Shown here in pieces: positions 1 to 12,039 of a stretch of 64,000 nucleotides of DNA. Source of the stretch: Gonapodya prolifera JEL478. Its lineage: Eukaryota; Monoblepharomycota; Monoblepharidomycetes; Monoblepharidales; Gonapodyaceae. The stretch lies in contig KQ965868.1 of NCBI GenBank assembly GCA_001574975.1, positions 1 to 64,000 on the forward strand, given 5' to 3'. The notes below the pieces were generated by a model. That model saw only the letters and a program-made list of their open reading frames with translations, was not told the DNA's origin and made no database searches. Position 1 is the first letter of the stretch. Every line of letters begins with the position of its first letter. Position numbers and translations under genes: made by a program.

Positions 1-811
1 TTGTTTGGTTTTGGATAGTTGACGTGAAGATTTGAAGGCATACCAGAACCAAAACTTTGATTTCGCAATCAGTTTCCGTCTTGGTGCAGGGGGAAGGAGG
101 TAGTTGTCCGGTGGTCTTCAGTGAGCAGAACGACTGCTTGCTTGCATTTGTTTGCGAGGAGGAAGAGCATCGCATTTTGACCTCGACCTCTGTGCCGCGA
201 GTTCAAAGCAAGATGAGATCCAAACGATCACATCATTTCTTTCTCAGTTCATCACGTGTCGTAAAAAGACTGGCTTCGAGATGCGGAGAGTGTCTTGCTC
301 CGCGAGTCGTTTTTATCTACTGCCCCTTTTGCCTGGTGTCTGCGTGCTGATTAAATCCGGTATGAGGATCACGACAAGAGCGTTGAATGAATGCCTTGAT
401 GGGTGATGAAGCAATCAAAAGAAGGGGGGTTGGAGTAAAGCGCAGCACACCGGAACGCGAGTACATCTTGGAATTGTTATGCACGTGCTGCTGTTCGCTC
501 TTCCAAGAACCTTCCGATTTTCCGTTGTACATGACGAACAACAGTTTAATTTCGCAATAAGACGAAGAATGTCTAGTAGCTCGCAAAGCTTCTAAGATAA
601 GCGAATACCGGGGAAATCAGCAAGAGACCACAGTAGCAGTTGACAATATGATTTGATTTGTGAGATTCAAAGGCTATCATGACCTACCCATCCCTTCCGA
701 TTCTTGTACGTACTGTGCGACGGTGGATCGCCACTCCTCCGCGAAGTGCGACCCTTGCGAAACAAAACAAACTGAAGGATATTCCCACTCCGATAACACT
801 CGATGCCTTGA
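1..811. other. No gene recognised
   Basis: Short open frames exist on both strands, but none has family motifs, a convincing intron set or sustained coding character. The last 150 bases or so probably hold the promoter of the gene starting at 812. Confidence 0.5.
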
Positions 812-1859
812 ATGTCTCCCCATTTCCAATCTCCCCACTCTCACAACACTCTCTTTCCCTTTCTCGATGGCGTTTCCTTCAGCGCCACATCTGTCCTCCC
901 CGGGGACGTCGGCGATCCGCTCGCTTGGTGGTGCGGTCCAGATTTGGAAACGTCGGCAGACACTCTCTCTGACAGCACACCGCTGGGCTCGCCGATGGAG
1001 GATGGGGCGTCCTGGGATGACTGGCTGCCGCCCCTGCCGATGGGTGACGGTCAGCAGTCTGAAGTCAGCTCAGTATCGGAACCTTTTGATCAGGACCATG
1101 AGACATTTCAAGACGAGATACCCTCAAGAAAGAAACGGCGCAAAACCCACGAGCATGGTAAGCAATGTTTCGTCGCGTGCCCTTTTGTTTCGTAGTCCAC
1201 ATCCACTTCCCTCCCTTTCCATCTAATCCACAACACAAGCAGTCCCTCCAACACTCACACCCCTCCCACCCCGCCTCCCTTCCCTCGCACCACACCCCCT
1301 CTTGATCCCTCTGCCGCGCCCACACGCTCGTCCATCACCCCTCCTCGAACACCTCGCACACCGCTCCCTCGTCACCGGCCCCAAGTCGGACACCGTCGCC
1401 ATCCTCGCATCATCCCGCGCACGCAAACGATCCGCGTCGCTCCGCCCCGTCGTCACGCAGCTCATGTCGCTGGACGTTGTCCAAGCGCCCTCGGAACGGA
1501 TGAGTTGGAGTGGGAGAGAGGAGGGCGTTGAGTGGGGTGAGACGAGGCACCAGGGTTTTTCCAAGCGGGGTGGGACGGTGGGGGGTGGTGTTGGTGGTGG
1601 TGTGGATGGAGTGGGGAGTGGGTCCTCTGACGACGAGGACACCACAAAGGACGCTGCATTCTTCCACCTGCGAACATCCCGCGCCCTCCTCCTTTCTTCT
1701 CTGCGGCGTTCGATCCGAGCATCTACCAGACCGGGTGTTGCTCGGTTCATACGAGGTGGGCGACGGCGGGGGAAAGGGAAGGGAGAGGCGAAGAGTGAGG
1801 AGGTGGAGAAGATGGTGAGGAGGACGGTTTGGCTGGAGGGGGTTGGTGAGGACGAGTAG
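812..1859 (+). CDS. Unknown basic, probably nuclear protein (321 aa, two exons)
   Basis: Two exons join cleanly: 812-1157, then a GTAAGC...CAAG intron, then 1240-1859, giving 966 coding bases in one frame. I do not recognise a family. The first exon is acidic and Trp/Pro-rich (around DPLAWWCGPDLE and SWDDWLPPLPMG), like an activation domain. It ends in a basic cluster, RKKRRKTHEH, that looks like a nuclear localisation signal. The second exon is Pro-rich, then has a Gly run and a Lys/Arg-rich C-terminal third. No DNA-binding fold can be named, so a transcription-associated role is inference from composition. The start is the first ATG of the open frame, and a small upstream exon cannot be excluded. 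Confidence 0.55.
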
Positions 1860-2070
1860 GGGCGGCTAGTGGCGGGTGGAGTTGTGGGAATCGAGTTGGC
1901 ACGGCGTATACTGGAAAGACAAAATCTTATCATTCTCAAAAAAATGTAACGTCTACTATCGTAGTCCCAAAAATCTTGACGTCGCCGCGTCGACCCCCCA
2001 TCATTCTATTTACACGAATCACCGGAGCCCGTCCCTCCCTCCTTCTCCCTCATCCGACCCCCGACCCAAA

Positions 2071-4377
2071 TCACCGCGCCGCCCCCTTTACTTTCCCCCT
2101 CGGCTTCCCCCTCGCCGCACCCGTCAATCCCTGCGCTCCACCACCCCCTCCCGTAGTGTGCGCACCTCCGGTCTGAGCATGCGCATGCGCGTGCGGTGCG
2201 GGAGCGAGGGGCGCGTCCCGGTTCGAGATGTCGACGAGGCCGGCGAGGCGGATGTTAAAGTGGCGTTCTGACGGTTTGTGGCGGGTTTGAGTGAAGCGCA
2301 GGGAGGGGGGTGACGGGCAGGGAGGGAGAAGGTGAGTGGGACAGCGATGCAAGAACGGGTGAGGAGAAAAGCGCATGTGAAGGTGCAAGCGCAGTCAGCT
2401 CACCCAAAACAACTTGCACATCCTGCGCCTCAATCGCGTCCGCGCCACGATGTTTGGCAAGGCGGGCTGCGAGCGTGGATGTGGTGGAGAGGAAGGATTC
2501 GGAGAGAGCGAGGAGGACCTAGGTGGTGTGGAGGTGCAGGTGTCGGGTTAAAACCATGTTTCGGTAGTTCCCGCAGTTTCATTCCCGCATCCCCTCCTCC
2601 GTCGAACTCAAAACCCACGTCATCCACACCCTCGCCCAACTCCCCGCCCCCCTCCACACCCTCCACAAGCGCGTCCAATCTCGTCTTCCCCGCCGCTTCA
2701 GCCTCTTCCATCACGGGCGGGCCCTCTGCTCCCGTTGACGGTACAGGGGGCGTCACGGGCACGAACGGAGTATGTCTTCCCGCCATGTGTCCGTGCAGCG
2801 GGAGGTCGGAACCGGTGAAGGAAGGGACGAGGAGTTGTCCGGGCGGGTGTGAGGTGCGGGATGGCGTGCGTTGTGTGAACGGCGACACCAGCAGCGGAGC
2901 AGCGGGCCTTTGGGAGGATGAAGGGCGGGCGGCGGTTGCGGGGATGTTGAACTGGGAAGGTGTGGCGCGACCGGTTGAGGAAGGCGTTGTAGGGCCACCG
3001 CCGCCGGGGGGTGACATTGCCCCGAGTGTTGTTGATCCCCGAGGCGATGCAGCGGCCGCGATACCCGTGCCCATGATAGCCGACGGGGTTTGTCCCGCCA
3101 GACTGCTGTGTGGAGTTCCAGGGAGCGATGCCGTCGCAGCGGGCGACGACGCTGAGTAGACGGACGGGATTGAAGGTGGGGATGCGGCGGAGGTGAGGAA
3201 GGCCGCTTGCGGGTTGTTGGTAGCGACGGGGTACTGTGCCGTCGACTGTGCCAGGGCCGCTGCGACGGCGGCTTGTTGTGCTTGTTGGACCAAATGCTGC
3301 TGCTGGTGTTGCTGCTGCTGCTGCTGCTGTGCCTGTTGTTGGGCGAGAAACGACGACCTCGCGTGGGTCCACATACTGGTGAACTGCGTCTTGAGGAGGC
3401 CGACCTGGGCCTGCTTTGTGAGGTCGTTTGGGCTCGCGCGGGCCTCCATGATGGCGCGTTGGTAGTCCTGGTACGCCGAGTTGAGGACGGGGTTCGAGTG
3501 GATCATTTGGAGCATTTGCGTTTGGGCCGATTGGGCCGATTGGGTCTGGGCCGCTTGGGAAGATTGGAATTGGAGCGAAGACTGTTGCTGCGATGTGAGC
3601 TGAACGAGCCCGATTTGCTGAGCGGCGGCCTTTGCGTTTGCGTTGCGGTTGGCGATGAGGGATTGGATCTGGGACGTGTACGAGTTGGCGAGTTGTTGGT
3701 TTCTGGTGATTTGCGATCCACCGGGCTGGTGCTGATTTGCATTCGCTTGAAGTGACTGAGAGAGATAGAAGTTCGTGGGGGCATGGTCTACGCGGTCAAA
3801 AGCTGAGACGAAAGATGTTCACATTTGGAGCAACTTACGGCAAGAAGACCTGCCAGCTGCGGATTCTGCTGCTGCAGACTTTGGTTAAACTGCGACTGCA
3901 CCTGCGACTGCATTTGTGCTTGTGCCATTGCGCGAATTTGAGCCTGGGCACCTGTAGTGCGGATGTTGGACGTGAAGGTTTGAGTTTCGACTTGGGCGCC
4001 GGCGTCGGCATCGTCTCCAACAAAAAACGTAGCAGAGATCGTCGCATATATCCGTACGTGTTGCGGGTTCAAAGCCGTTGATCCGTGGTTTGGAGAGGGG
4101 CTGGGTCGAAAGTGGCACTAATTGTCCCCAGCAAGGGCGAGTTCCATTGATGCTGTTCACATACCCTTCCCTCCCCACATGCATCTCGCCAGTCCACTCC
4201 TTCCTGCATCGTCCGCCCCCTCCCTCCCCCCGCCACTGCCCACATACCCGGGTTGAGTCTGGCCAACTGCTCAAGTGACCACGACACCTGCGTCTGCTGC
4301 TGCGTCTGCGTCTGTCCCATCTGCACGCCTGCTGCAGTCGTCACCACGGGCGGAAGGCCGAGTCCGAAGTCGCCCAT
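2071..4377 (-). CDS. TAF12: TAF12, histone-fold subunit of TFIID/SAGA
   Basis: TAF12 is a histone-fold subunit that pairs with TAF4 in TFIID and with Ada1 in SAGA, in the nucleus. The histone fold is near the C-terminus and is split by introns: the exon ending at 2619 carries KTRLDALVEGV and GELGEGVDD, the exon 2404-2518 carries VLLALSESFLS, LAARLAKHRG and AIEAQDVQVVL, and the last exon (2071-2267) opens with ERHFNIRLAGL, the family's closing helix. Upstream is a long Gln-rich region (2619-3755, with runs of Q and QH) and another Q-rich exon ending at 3839. A first exon begins with MGDFGLG at 4377. The intron between 4260 and about 4070 is uncertain. Q-rich N-termini are usual for fungal TAF12. 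The gene is divergent to the ABM gene at 4489. Confidence 0.85.
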
Positions 4378-4488
4378 CGCGGGGGGGAATCGAGGTGGGG
4401 TGGAGTTAGTTCTGCCGGGCTGGAGATCTGCCGGTCTGAAGTTCGCGACTGAGTGAACGTGTTTTGAAGATGGCACCAGTCCGCGTCG
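4378..4488. promoter_or_regulatory. Short bidirectional promoter between TAF12 and ABM gene
   Basis: Only about 110 bases separate the likely TAF12 start (4377, minus) from the likely ABM start (4489, plus). Any core promoters must therefore share this interval or overlap the 5' ends. No TATA box stands out. The size depends on the start codons chosen. Confidence 0.4.
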
Positions 4489-4945
4489 GTGGGTGGCTCT
4501 GTATATACGCTGTCGACCTCGCTGTCATCATCTTCCGTCTCCACTCCCTCCGATCGCGGTCCGGTCCCGCATCGCGTACAAATAGTCGCCCACCTGACAG
4601 CCAACAACGCAGAGGACGCAGAGAAGCTGCTTGCAAATCTGCAGAAGGTTATTCCGAAGGTCCTTGCCGAGGAGGGATGTCTTGTGAGTGTTGGGACGCT
4701 GCGATTCGGTGTCATTTTAATCCGAGTCGGATATCTGAACCAAACCAACCCTCGAACCGCACAGGAATACCAGCTGACTCGCGATCTGTCCTCGCCCAGC
4801 CACTTTGTCTTTATCGAGACCTGGGAATCCGCTGCCCATCTGGCAGCCCACGGCTGCAACCCACATGACCGAGTCGGCCAAGGAGAGGCAAGGATGGATC
4901 AAAGAGCGGGTCGTTCATAGGTTAGAGGTGCTGGGTGGGAAGTAG
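4489..4945 (+). CDS. ABM-domain monooxygenase (YgiN/antibiotic biosynthesis monooxygenase type)
   Basis: This is a small ferredoxin-like ABM protein. The family includes cofactor-free quinone monooxygenases. Exon 1 (4489-4683) has HRVQIVAHLTA, NAEDAEKLLANLQKVIP and EEGCL. After an intron (GTGAGT...CACAG), exon 2 from 4765 has EYQLTRDLSSP, FVFIETWESAAHLAAH, the family's strand-helix pattern. Near 4855 the frame breaks. The open frame ends at 4920, but the better C-terminus (PHMTESAKERQGWIKER, ending LEVLGGK at 4945) is in another frame. This is one frameshift or sequence error, as no intron fits. The first 25 residues or so are Ser-rich and may not be native. Confidence 0.7.
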
Positions 4946-5139
4946 TACGACTCTTGAACCCGCTGAACTTGTAATGCTTGCGGCGATTGGTTAGAATCTT
5001 TGATTCATATTAAGAATTTGAAATGGGTCGAGAAAACACTTTCTCAGGCACGTCACTACACATCCAATCACCGTCGGGCTAAAGTCTGCATTTACTGCTG
5101 CAAACCTGTGTGGAGAATTTTTTGCATGTATCCCCGCCT

Positions 5140-8100
5140 TCACAGCCTTGGTCCTCTCCCACCCATCGCACCCATCAAGTACGCCTTCTTGAGCATATCG
5201 CGCACACCAAAGTCAAAGAGCAAGTCTTCTGATCCACCTCCTGCACGCCGCGATGGGTTTCGTCGGTACGTTAAGGAACCAAAATATAAACCTGTCCAAA
5301 GTTTGTGGACTGGACACGCAATTTACCGATTGAATTGAGCCGAACAAATCTGTACAGAGCTTCAACTTTTCCGCCTGTCCTCCACGCGTGTACCTGAAAA
5401 GACTCACACAATCAGTTCTTCAGATGATCTTTACCGTGAAATATTACTAATCTGCATGACTCACGCAAACCACCAAAGATCTGCGACGCCTCACGGGCTG
5501 CGTGCTCGAACGCAAGTGTCGCTTGAGATTTCGCGATGGCGATAAGCCCGCCTATTCGTTCGTTCACTGTCGGAGAGGTGCCGGATGTCACTCTTACGGT
5601 ACCCTACCATCATTGGGACCAGCGTATCAAAGACCGGAGCCCTCACTCTTATCCTCGTCCTCGGAAATTTTGAACTGATAGGCAAGCTGCTGGAGTCAGG
5701 CTTGTGAGGATTCGATGTTGCGGGCCACTTATTAGATGTAACGGAACTGTTGAATTATGGCAAGGCCCATAACTTCAACGACTGTGAGCGCTTACTGTTG
5801 GCAAACTTGTGACGAAGAACGAGAGGTTCTATAAGGAACTTGCCAAACGTTTTGCGTTTGTTGGCGCTGGTGAAAGCCGTTTGCCGTTGGTTGAAAGGTT
5901 AAATAAGCAAAGGGAAACGATAAGAAGATGTCCAGGAAAGGTGAAAGCAGTGCGACAACACGAACCTTTAGTGTAGCATATCCGCGCTGCAGTCACGCAT
6001 CCGGCGATCATGCCGAGCCGCGCGTAGTTGGCTGAACGTGGAAGGAAAATGAGCAACTGGGTGCAAAAAGTCGAAAACGGAATTGTTACAGCTGTGGGGA
6101 GGGAGGCGTTAGTGCCTACAAAAAAAAAGCAGAGAGGACTTGGATGGACGTACTTATGCATCATGGTCTGCCGGCCAGATCCGGGACACGACCCACCGTC
6201 AACGGTTAATGTGTGCAGTTTGCTCTCAACATCGTTCACTCACTCTGAACCCCTTATTCACTTCGCCAAGCAGGTTCTCTACAAGAACGCGCACGTTTTC
6301 AAACAAGACGCATGCGACACCGCTGGTCCAAGATCCTGCTGTAGCAGCACATCAGTTCGCCGTGGCAAGTCTTGCGCTAAGTGACGCCTACCTTGAAGTT
6401 TCATTGGTGTCGTGGTCACACACCCGAGCTTGCGCTCGATGAGGAGCGTCGAGATCCCGGCGCCACCTTTTCCGCCTGAAAACAAAAACTCGTGCGTGCA
6501 GGTCGATTGCCAGAAGAAGATGCTACAAGATCTTACCAGTTCGTACCGCGGTGGTAAATTACTCTGCGCGAACACCGTTTGTGATCCATTTCTGGGTGTG
6601 AAGACGAATGGTAGCGTAAGGAACGGAAAAAGATCAATCTTCGATGTTTGCACTCACTTTCATTCCTTTCACTATGAAATACTTCCCGTCATCGGAAAGC
6701 TCCGCGGTCGTTTCAAGGTTTGAGAGTCGCTTCCGTCCGAGGGCTCTGAAATGAAGAAACCGATTCCAGTGAAGTCCTTTCCCCAAAAAAAACGAGCGTC
6801 AGAGTACAGTGTTCACCACCAGTCGCGGCAAGACAGCACTGGGCGCTCCCGGAGCAGATGTCGTATATGACACGGCGTGCGACTTCCTGTGACATCGCAT
6901 GCAATTTCATGAAGTGCATTAGACGGAGAAGTCCGGGTGGATCCCAAATACGAAGTCTCACGGGTCGAGCGTGGTGCAATATGGGCGACATGGCGATGAT
7001 GATGACGCCCATGCCTGAGGGAATGACTCCGCGGATACTGAGCTCTGTCGCGAGCAGCCGCCACCATGGGGGAGAACTCACAATTTGGAGGGGGACAAAC
7101 ACATCACCATCGACCACCCACCACCATGGGGGAGAACTCACAATTTGGAGGGGGACAAACACATCACCATCGACCACCCACCATAATTCATAACCAACTT
7201 ATGGAAAATATCAATCTCCTCGTCTTTGAGTCCCGCAACCCGGGGGAAATCTCTCGGAAGCCACTTGTAAATTGCCGGCGCAAACTCGAAAGCGAGGATT
7301 CCCAGCTGGTCGACGCGTTTGTGGTGCGACGGCGGGGACCCCTCCACTTCGTCCCACGTCGCTGCCTCAGGTTCAACTTCGTCTGCAAAGGCGCGAAGTG
7401 CGCGCGGGAGGCGAAAACGAGACGCGTCGTAGCATGGTGAGTAGTAGTCTTGCATCCACATCGGGTCGCCGATCGGAACCATGGTGCCCATGAAGCTGCG
7501 AGTGATGAGGATTGGAATGAAGGTTTGTTTCCGTCCTTGTCCACGCCCCTATGCAGCTTCGTCACCTTGCTTGGCTCAAAAATGATCGGCCGTGGAGTTT
7601 CCCCGTTCGGAATTAACAAGACCTAAAGCGGATGCGAGTTTTCCTACAAGGCCATACGAGCGAAGCATTTTAGGGTCTTGATGGAACTTGTCGAAAAGAG
7701 CGGTGGCGCTGGGTTAGGAGGATTGTTTGTGTCATACAAACCTTCATGCAAGGCTGGTCGACAACAATGACTCACTCCGTCCCAGCAACTTTGAGTAAAA
7801 TCCGCTTTCCACCAGCTGAAGGTTGCAAGGGACGAGAGGCCGTCGTGCAGTGTAAGCGCAAGCGGAATTCATCTCATAGCCCTTCGGTATGTGATCATCC
7901 TCAGTGCTCCGCGGATCGGAGATTCTTCCTCCGACGCAAAAGACAGCTGGAAACCCACGATGCGCGTCTGCGACTTGGAAACGTTGTAGACTTTCCCGTG
8001 GACGATGATCCATGCGTCACCTTCTGCGTTGTGAGCGGCAACCTGACGACATGGCGGAGTGTGTTGAGCGAACGAGACACAAGCAATCGATCAGCATCGG

Positions 8101-8152
8101 CAGCGATAGACTCCCTCCTCCGATTCGTGAAGACTTGCGTTTTCTGTGCCAT
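5140..8152 (-). pseudogene. Cytochrome b5 / acyl-CoA dehydrogenase fusion, frame-broken
   Basis: The gene spans many short exons. The N-terminus starts at 8152 (MAQKTQVFT). Nearby is a cytochrome b5 stretch, QVAAHNAEGDAW then IIVHGKVYNVSK (about 8000-8070), though its HPGG heme region looks degraded. The acyl-CoA dehydrogenase part runs WMQDYYSPCYDASRFRL, ELSIRGVIPSGMGV, IIIAMSPILHHA, CLAATEPSDGSD, LETTAELSDDGKYFIV, GGAGISTLLIER, NKRKTFGKFLIE, FEHAAREASQIFGG, YTRGGQ, and ends GGSEDLLFDFGVRDMLKKAY with a stop at 5140. Fungal b5-ACAD fusions act on acyl-CoAs. Breaks seen: one missing base near 6738 between SDSQ and LETT, and a TGA where Trp is expected (SSQA-stop-LQQ, near 5690). Others are probable near the b5 region. 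It is a pseudogene or error-rich sequence. Confidence 0.75.
7061..7180. repeat. Exact 60-bp tandem duplication inside an acyl-CoA dehydrogenase intron
   Basis: Two identical 60-base units lie head to tail (7061-7120 and 7121-7180), followed by four bases of a third. On the minus strand each unit begins with a GTGGGTGG donor-like sequence. Together they fill most of the intron 7045-7181 between ...NY and ELSIRG. One unit fewer would leave a 77-base intron, typical for this window. Confidence 0.95.
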
Positions 8153-8349
8153 GTCGTGCTGCGACTCCGTGAATGCTCAAGAGTGAGATGATTGCGGCGT
8201 AAAAATCATCGGACATGTCGGACTTCAAGATTTGAAAGATAGGTATCCCTACCACCCTACCTATTGTGTCAACTGAACTGCTCGGTGAGTCTTCGGCGGT
8301 GGTGGTCTCGACCGGGTATCAAAGCTTCCCGGCCGCTACGAATCCCGCA

Positions 8350-8807
8350 ACATACTTACACTCCTCCTCATCTGTCACACCGCCTCCCGACGTCACAAGT
8401 TCAAATTTTTGAGCTTTCGCGGCGCTTAAGGCCAGTTCGAAATCGAGCTTTTCGGGATAGCGAAGATTACGAGTTGTCGCCCCTCACAAGAGTAGGAGCT
8501 TCACGACCTCCTCATTGCCCCGCCGGATGGCTCGAACAAGTGGTTTGAGAGGACCTGCAAACAACTCCGCTGGAAGCGGCACGGGTGTGCTCAGGTCTTG
8601 AACGCAACTCCAAAGCAGTCGTACCACCTCGATGTCGCCCGAAACTACCTCAGAAGACAGCGCGTGTATCGGCAACGGGAAAATTCGGAGGGCTCTGGTG
8701 CTGATGGACCAGGAATTGCGGAATATTTCGACAAGAGATTTGTTCCTCTTTCCCTCGCACCCACAACCTAAAAGGTTCGCACCTCCGTTGACCCTCGCTT
8801 CGCTCAT
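8350..8807 (-). CDS. Ankyrin-repeat protein fragment
   Basis: The minus strand encodes two ankyrin-like repeats: VVSGDIEVVRLLWSCV and LVRAIRRGNEEVVKLLLL, the typical helix-turn-helix pattern for protein binding. A stop follows the second repeat. Downstream, LDFELALSAAKAQKFELV (about 8400) resembles another repeat after a possible intron. Upstream exons are not clear. The minus strand near 9030-9270 is open and basic (KKKKIRIPLYVDL, RWWLCTRDWTLRV) and may belong to the same gene. It is partial or degenerate. Confidence 0.45.
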
Positions 8808-9273
8808 GTCTCACTCGGGCTCGCAATAAAGAAAAGAAAAAGAGAGTGAAGGGAGTGAGAAACTGTTGAAGGACGTAAATTCCTGTTCCCCTATGCGGGG
8901 TGGAGCAGGTTAGCCGTCTCGTGCTCATCACCCACCTTCGACGTATACGAAAAATTTCAATTCACAATATCCAGTTGTCCTTCAATATCCCACTGCAAAC
9001 AGGCATCGTCACTAGCTCCCATCACTCGAACCGAGTAATGATTTCTTCAATCTCCGTGACTCGCAAAGTCCAATCCCTCGTACACAACCACCATCGTTTG
9101 TGAATTTTAGACCCATTGCTTCGAGACAGGTCAACGTACAAAGGAATTCGTATTTTTTTTTTCTTTCCTTCAGGCCCCTCGACTCGCAAGGCGAATCTTC
9201 CCGGGTGCATCATTCTGACAATTTTTGATACATTAATTGGGACGATAGATGAGTGAACGAGTCCTCTTTTCAA

Positions 9274-10945
9274 GATTTTGCGATTCAGTGGATTTGATCT
9301 TCGTGTGTGGGCAAATTTCCGGGTTGACGAAAATCTTTCCTCCCATTGCCATAGATGGTATATGCTTTAATGCAGCACTAGTGTGACACTTGTGGAGTAC
9401 ATATTGAACACACAGGTCTGAATTGTGCCGAGAGTCTGTTGAGATTTGTTCTCCCTCCTAACCTGTTTTTGGACAGCTAGGCGCACACGTCATTTTACAT
9501 TGGAACAAAAGTCGTTCATGCATTTGTCTCATCAAAATCTCGCTGGAATTCTTCGCACTCATTTTCAGCTCCGACTTCGCAGCGCTACGTCGAGCAAACA
9601 TGACCTGTTTTGAGTAAATCCAATATACGGAAATCGACATGACAACCCTTCAGGCTCGTAATTTGACAGACTTTTGGTTTGTACTGCTTGTCTTGTTGGC
9701 CACTCGTCTTGGTTGTAAGAATGTTTATTGAGTCACATGGTGAGGGGTGACCCAAACGGAAAGCTCTTTGTACTCGATAGTATTACAGCCTTTAGCTTTG
9801 AATTTCGTGTCTCTTTGGCCTTGACATGGATTGTGCGATCAATGCAGCGTTACGGCATCTTGTAGAGTTGTTTGCACTGCATGTCCTCCTCACGTCGTTA
9901 ATTACACGAGTAAACTACCAGGGCGAGAAGTAGCCGGGAGCATTTCATCGATGTCAAAAGATTACAGAAGCTTGTTGAGAAGTGTGCAAGAAATTGAAAC
10001 ATCTTTCGGCTCGCCGCCGCTCGTGAATATAGCGGTGACTCAAGCGAAGGAAAATGTGAGTGAGGAACTGTTGTACGACAGACATTTTGTATTCTTTGCG
10101 TGGTGGGCGACTCTGGTGTTACACCACCCGACTTCTGCGAGTCGAGAACGTGATTCCACTTTCCAGCTGTATTCAGAATTGAGCTGACGTTTACTTCGTC
10201 ACTAGCCCACGTCACTACAACTCAGTTCAGATGTCTGCTTTGCACTTAAAAGAGTGGAATGAAGGATGGAAAGGGCACCAAATCTTCGGCAAAGCTGTTC
10301 GTTAGGGGGTTTCTGCAGCGTACGTCCACCTATGACAGAAGGACAGGTGGTCGAAGCAAATTCTGTTGAACAACTCTGTGCACAAGTCGGAAAGAGATCA
10401 TACGGCGTGGAACAGTGCCGTGGGTGATCCGCTTCAAATCTGCGGTGCACGGACGCGGTGGCAGAAGGACAGGTGGTAGAATTCGAATATTCTTTTCAGA
10501 CTTTCGTGGTTTGGTGGCTATACCTGTGACTCAACCGAATCTATCGGAGGCTTTTGTAGTGCGGTCTCCCTACTCGCATAATGCTTTGACTTTGATTGAT
10601 GTGTTTGCATTATGACGTGTACACTGAGTTTTGAAAAGCCTAGGAGCCTCAGTGATCTAGAGTGACCCGAAAGACAAATTCTTTCACCAGCTTGGCGGCC
10701 GCCAGGCGTAACCACGAGTCACGTCACTCCAGCTCTATTCGGAGTTCTCCAATAAGCCCGCTGACTCCCAAAAATTGACGATGTATTCGTGCCCTCAGCC
10801 ATCGTCGCAAACTATCACACTTAACTTAGTTTTGGAATAGAAATTAATTCAATATAGCCAGCAGTGGAGCAGTGGAGTGTTGTTCGGCGAAACGTGCAAT
10901 CGCCGACTCCTGAACACATCCGCCACACAGTCACGTCCCAAATCT
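9274..10945. other. Gene-poor interval
   Basis: Nothing recognisable is encoded here. A short open stretch at 9829-9940 (MDCAINAALRHLVELFALHV) looks protein-like but leads nowhere. The motif cagaaggacaggtggt occurs twice, near 10336 and 10464, about 125 bases apart. Its meaning is unclear. Confidence 0.4.
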
Positions 10946-11042
10946 CCGCTGCGGTGCTTCAGCTGCTGAACTTAAACCCGAGCGACGATGCTGAGACGCA
11001 CAATCGACTCACATTCACCCCCAAGAACAAAGAATCATCTAC

Positions 11043-12039
11043 ATGCCTTCGCAATCCACCATCACTCAAAAGTTCAACACCTGGGAGCAGGAGAACTTCG
11101 GACTCCACACCGTCCACGGCGTCATCCGCGCATCCACAAACAACATTATTGAAACGTCTCCAAAGCTGATTCGGAACCCGGACGTGAAGAGCTGCGTGTT
11201 GTACCTGCAGTCGTACATCGAATTCATCACATTGTGAGCACAATCGCGGCNTTTTTCGATTGATCTCACCTTAATTGGCGTGAATTGTCCTTGTAGCCAT
11301 CATGAGAACGAGGATGCAATCATTTTCCCTCTTTTCGCCACGAAGGGAGTGATCATGACACAATATGAGGACGACCACACTGTGAGTACTCTAGGTCTGG
11401 GGACGAGATCAATCGCATTTACTCAATGTGTCTTAAAATTGACTAGGTGCGCCACAAACTCTTTGAGGAGTTCACAAACATGCTTAAAGCACTGTCTTCC
11501 CGACGAGACATGCCAATCTCTGAAGCGTACGACGAGCAATTCTCTCACAAAGTGGTCGACTACACAACAAAATTCAAGGTAAGCTGGCTCTGTGCTTGTC
11601 TTATTTTCCGGCCAGACTGTTAATCGCGATGTGAATGTCTTCTACCAAGGACTTCTTATTCCCTCACCTCGCCCAGGAGGAAACTCTCGCCACATTGGAA
11701 TTCTGGATGCGGTTCTCGGAAGAAGAGATGCTCGATATGCGCAAGGTGCGTAATTCCCTCTAGGCGGCCAAATATGAGCAAGAAGCGTGGAGCCATTAAC
11801 TAAATCGTTCTCCATTCCACCTCCAACAGCGACTCTTTGTCCGCGTTCAATCCGAGCCACCCTTCACCTCCCTCCCATTCATGCTGTACCACATCCCCGC
11901 GGCCTCTCGAAGTGTCCTCGTGGGCGACACCTTACCCTGGGTCCTGAGAAAGTTTGCGATACCTTACGTCATCGCACCGTGGTATAAAGATTCGTGGAAG
12001 TACGCGACGGAGTATGGGACAGGAGAGATTGTGTTGTGA
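11043..12039 (+). CDS. Hemerythrin-like HHE-domain protein, copy 1 (237 aa, five exons)
   Basis: Exons 11043-11233, 11297-11381, 11447-11578, 11650-11745 and 11830-12039 join to 714 bases without a break. HHE/hemerythrin domains are four-helix bundles that bind a di-iron centre through His and acidic residues. Ligand-like patterns are LHTVHGVIRA in exon 1, HHENEDAIIFP at the exon 2 start, and FLFPHLAQEETLATLEF in exon 4. The last exon (LPFMLYHIPAASRSVLVG, LPWVLRKFAIPYV) is a conserved tail. The start is the first ATG of exon 1 (MPSQSTITQKFNTW). An in-frame stop lies upstream unless there is another exon. A near-identical inverted copy lies at 52633-53629. An oxygen, nitric-oxide or iron-sensing role is family knowledge, not shown here. 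Confidence 0.8.

Noticed and set aside
1223-1939. Minus-strand open frame opposite the 812-1859 gene
   Set aside because: It is Arg/Ser/Pro-rich with no motif, and is a shadow of the plus-strand exon.
7061-7180. Tandem repeat as a CRISPR array or coding repeat
   Set aside because: There are only two contiguous units without spacers, and they lie inside an intron.
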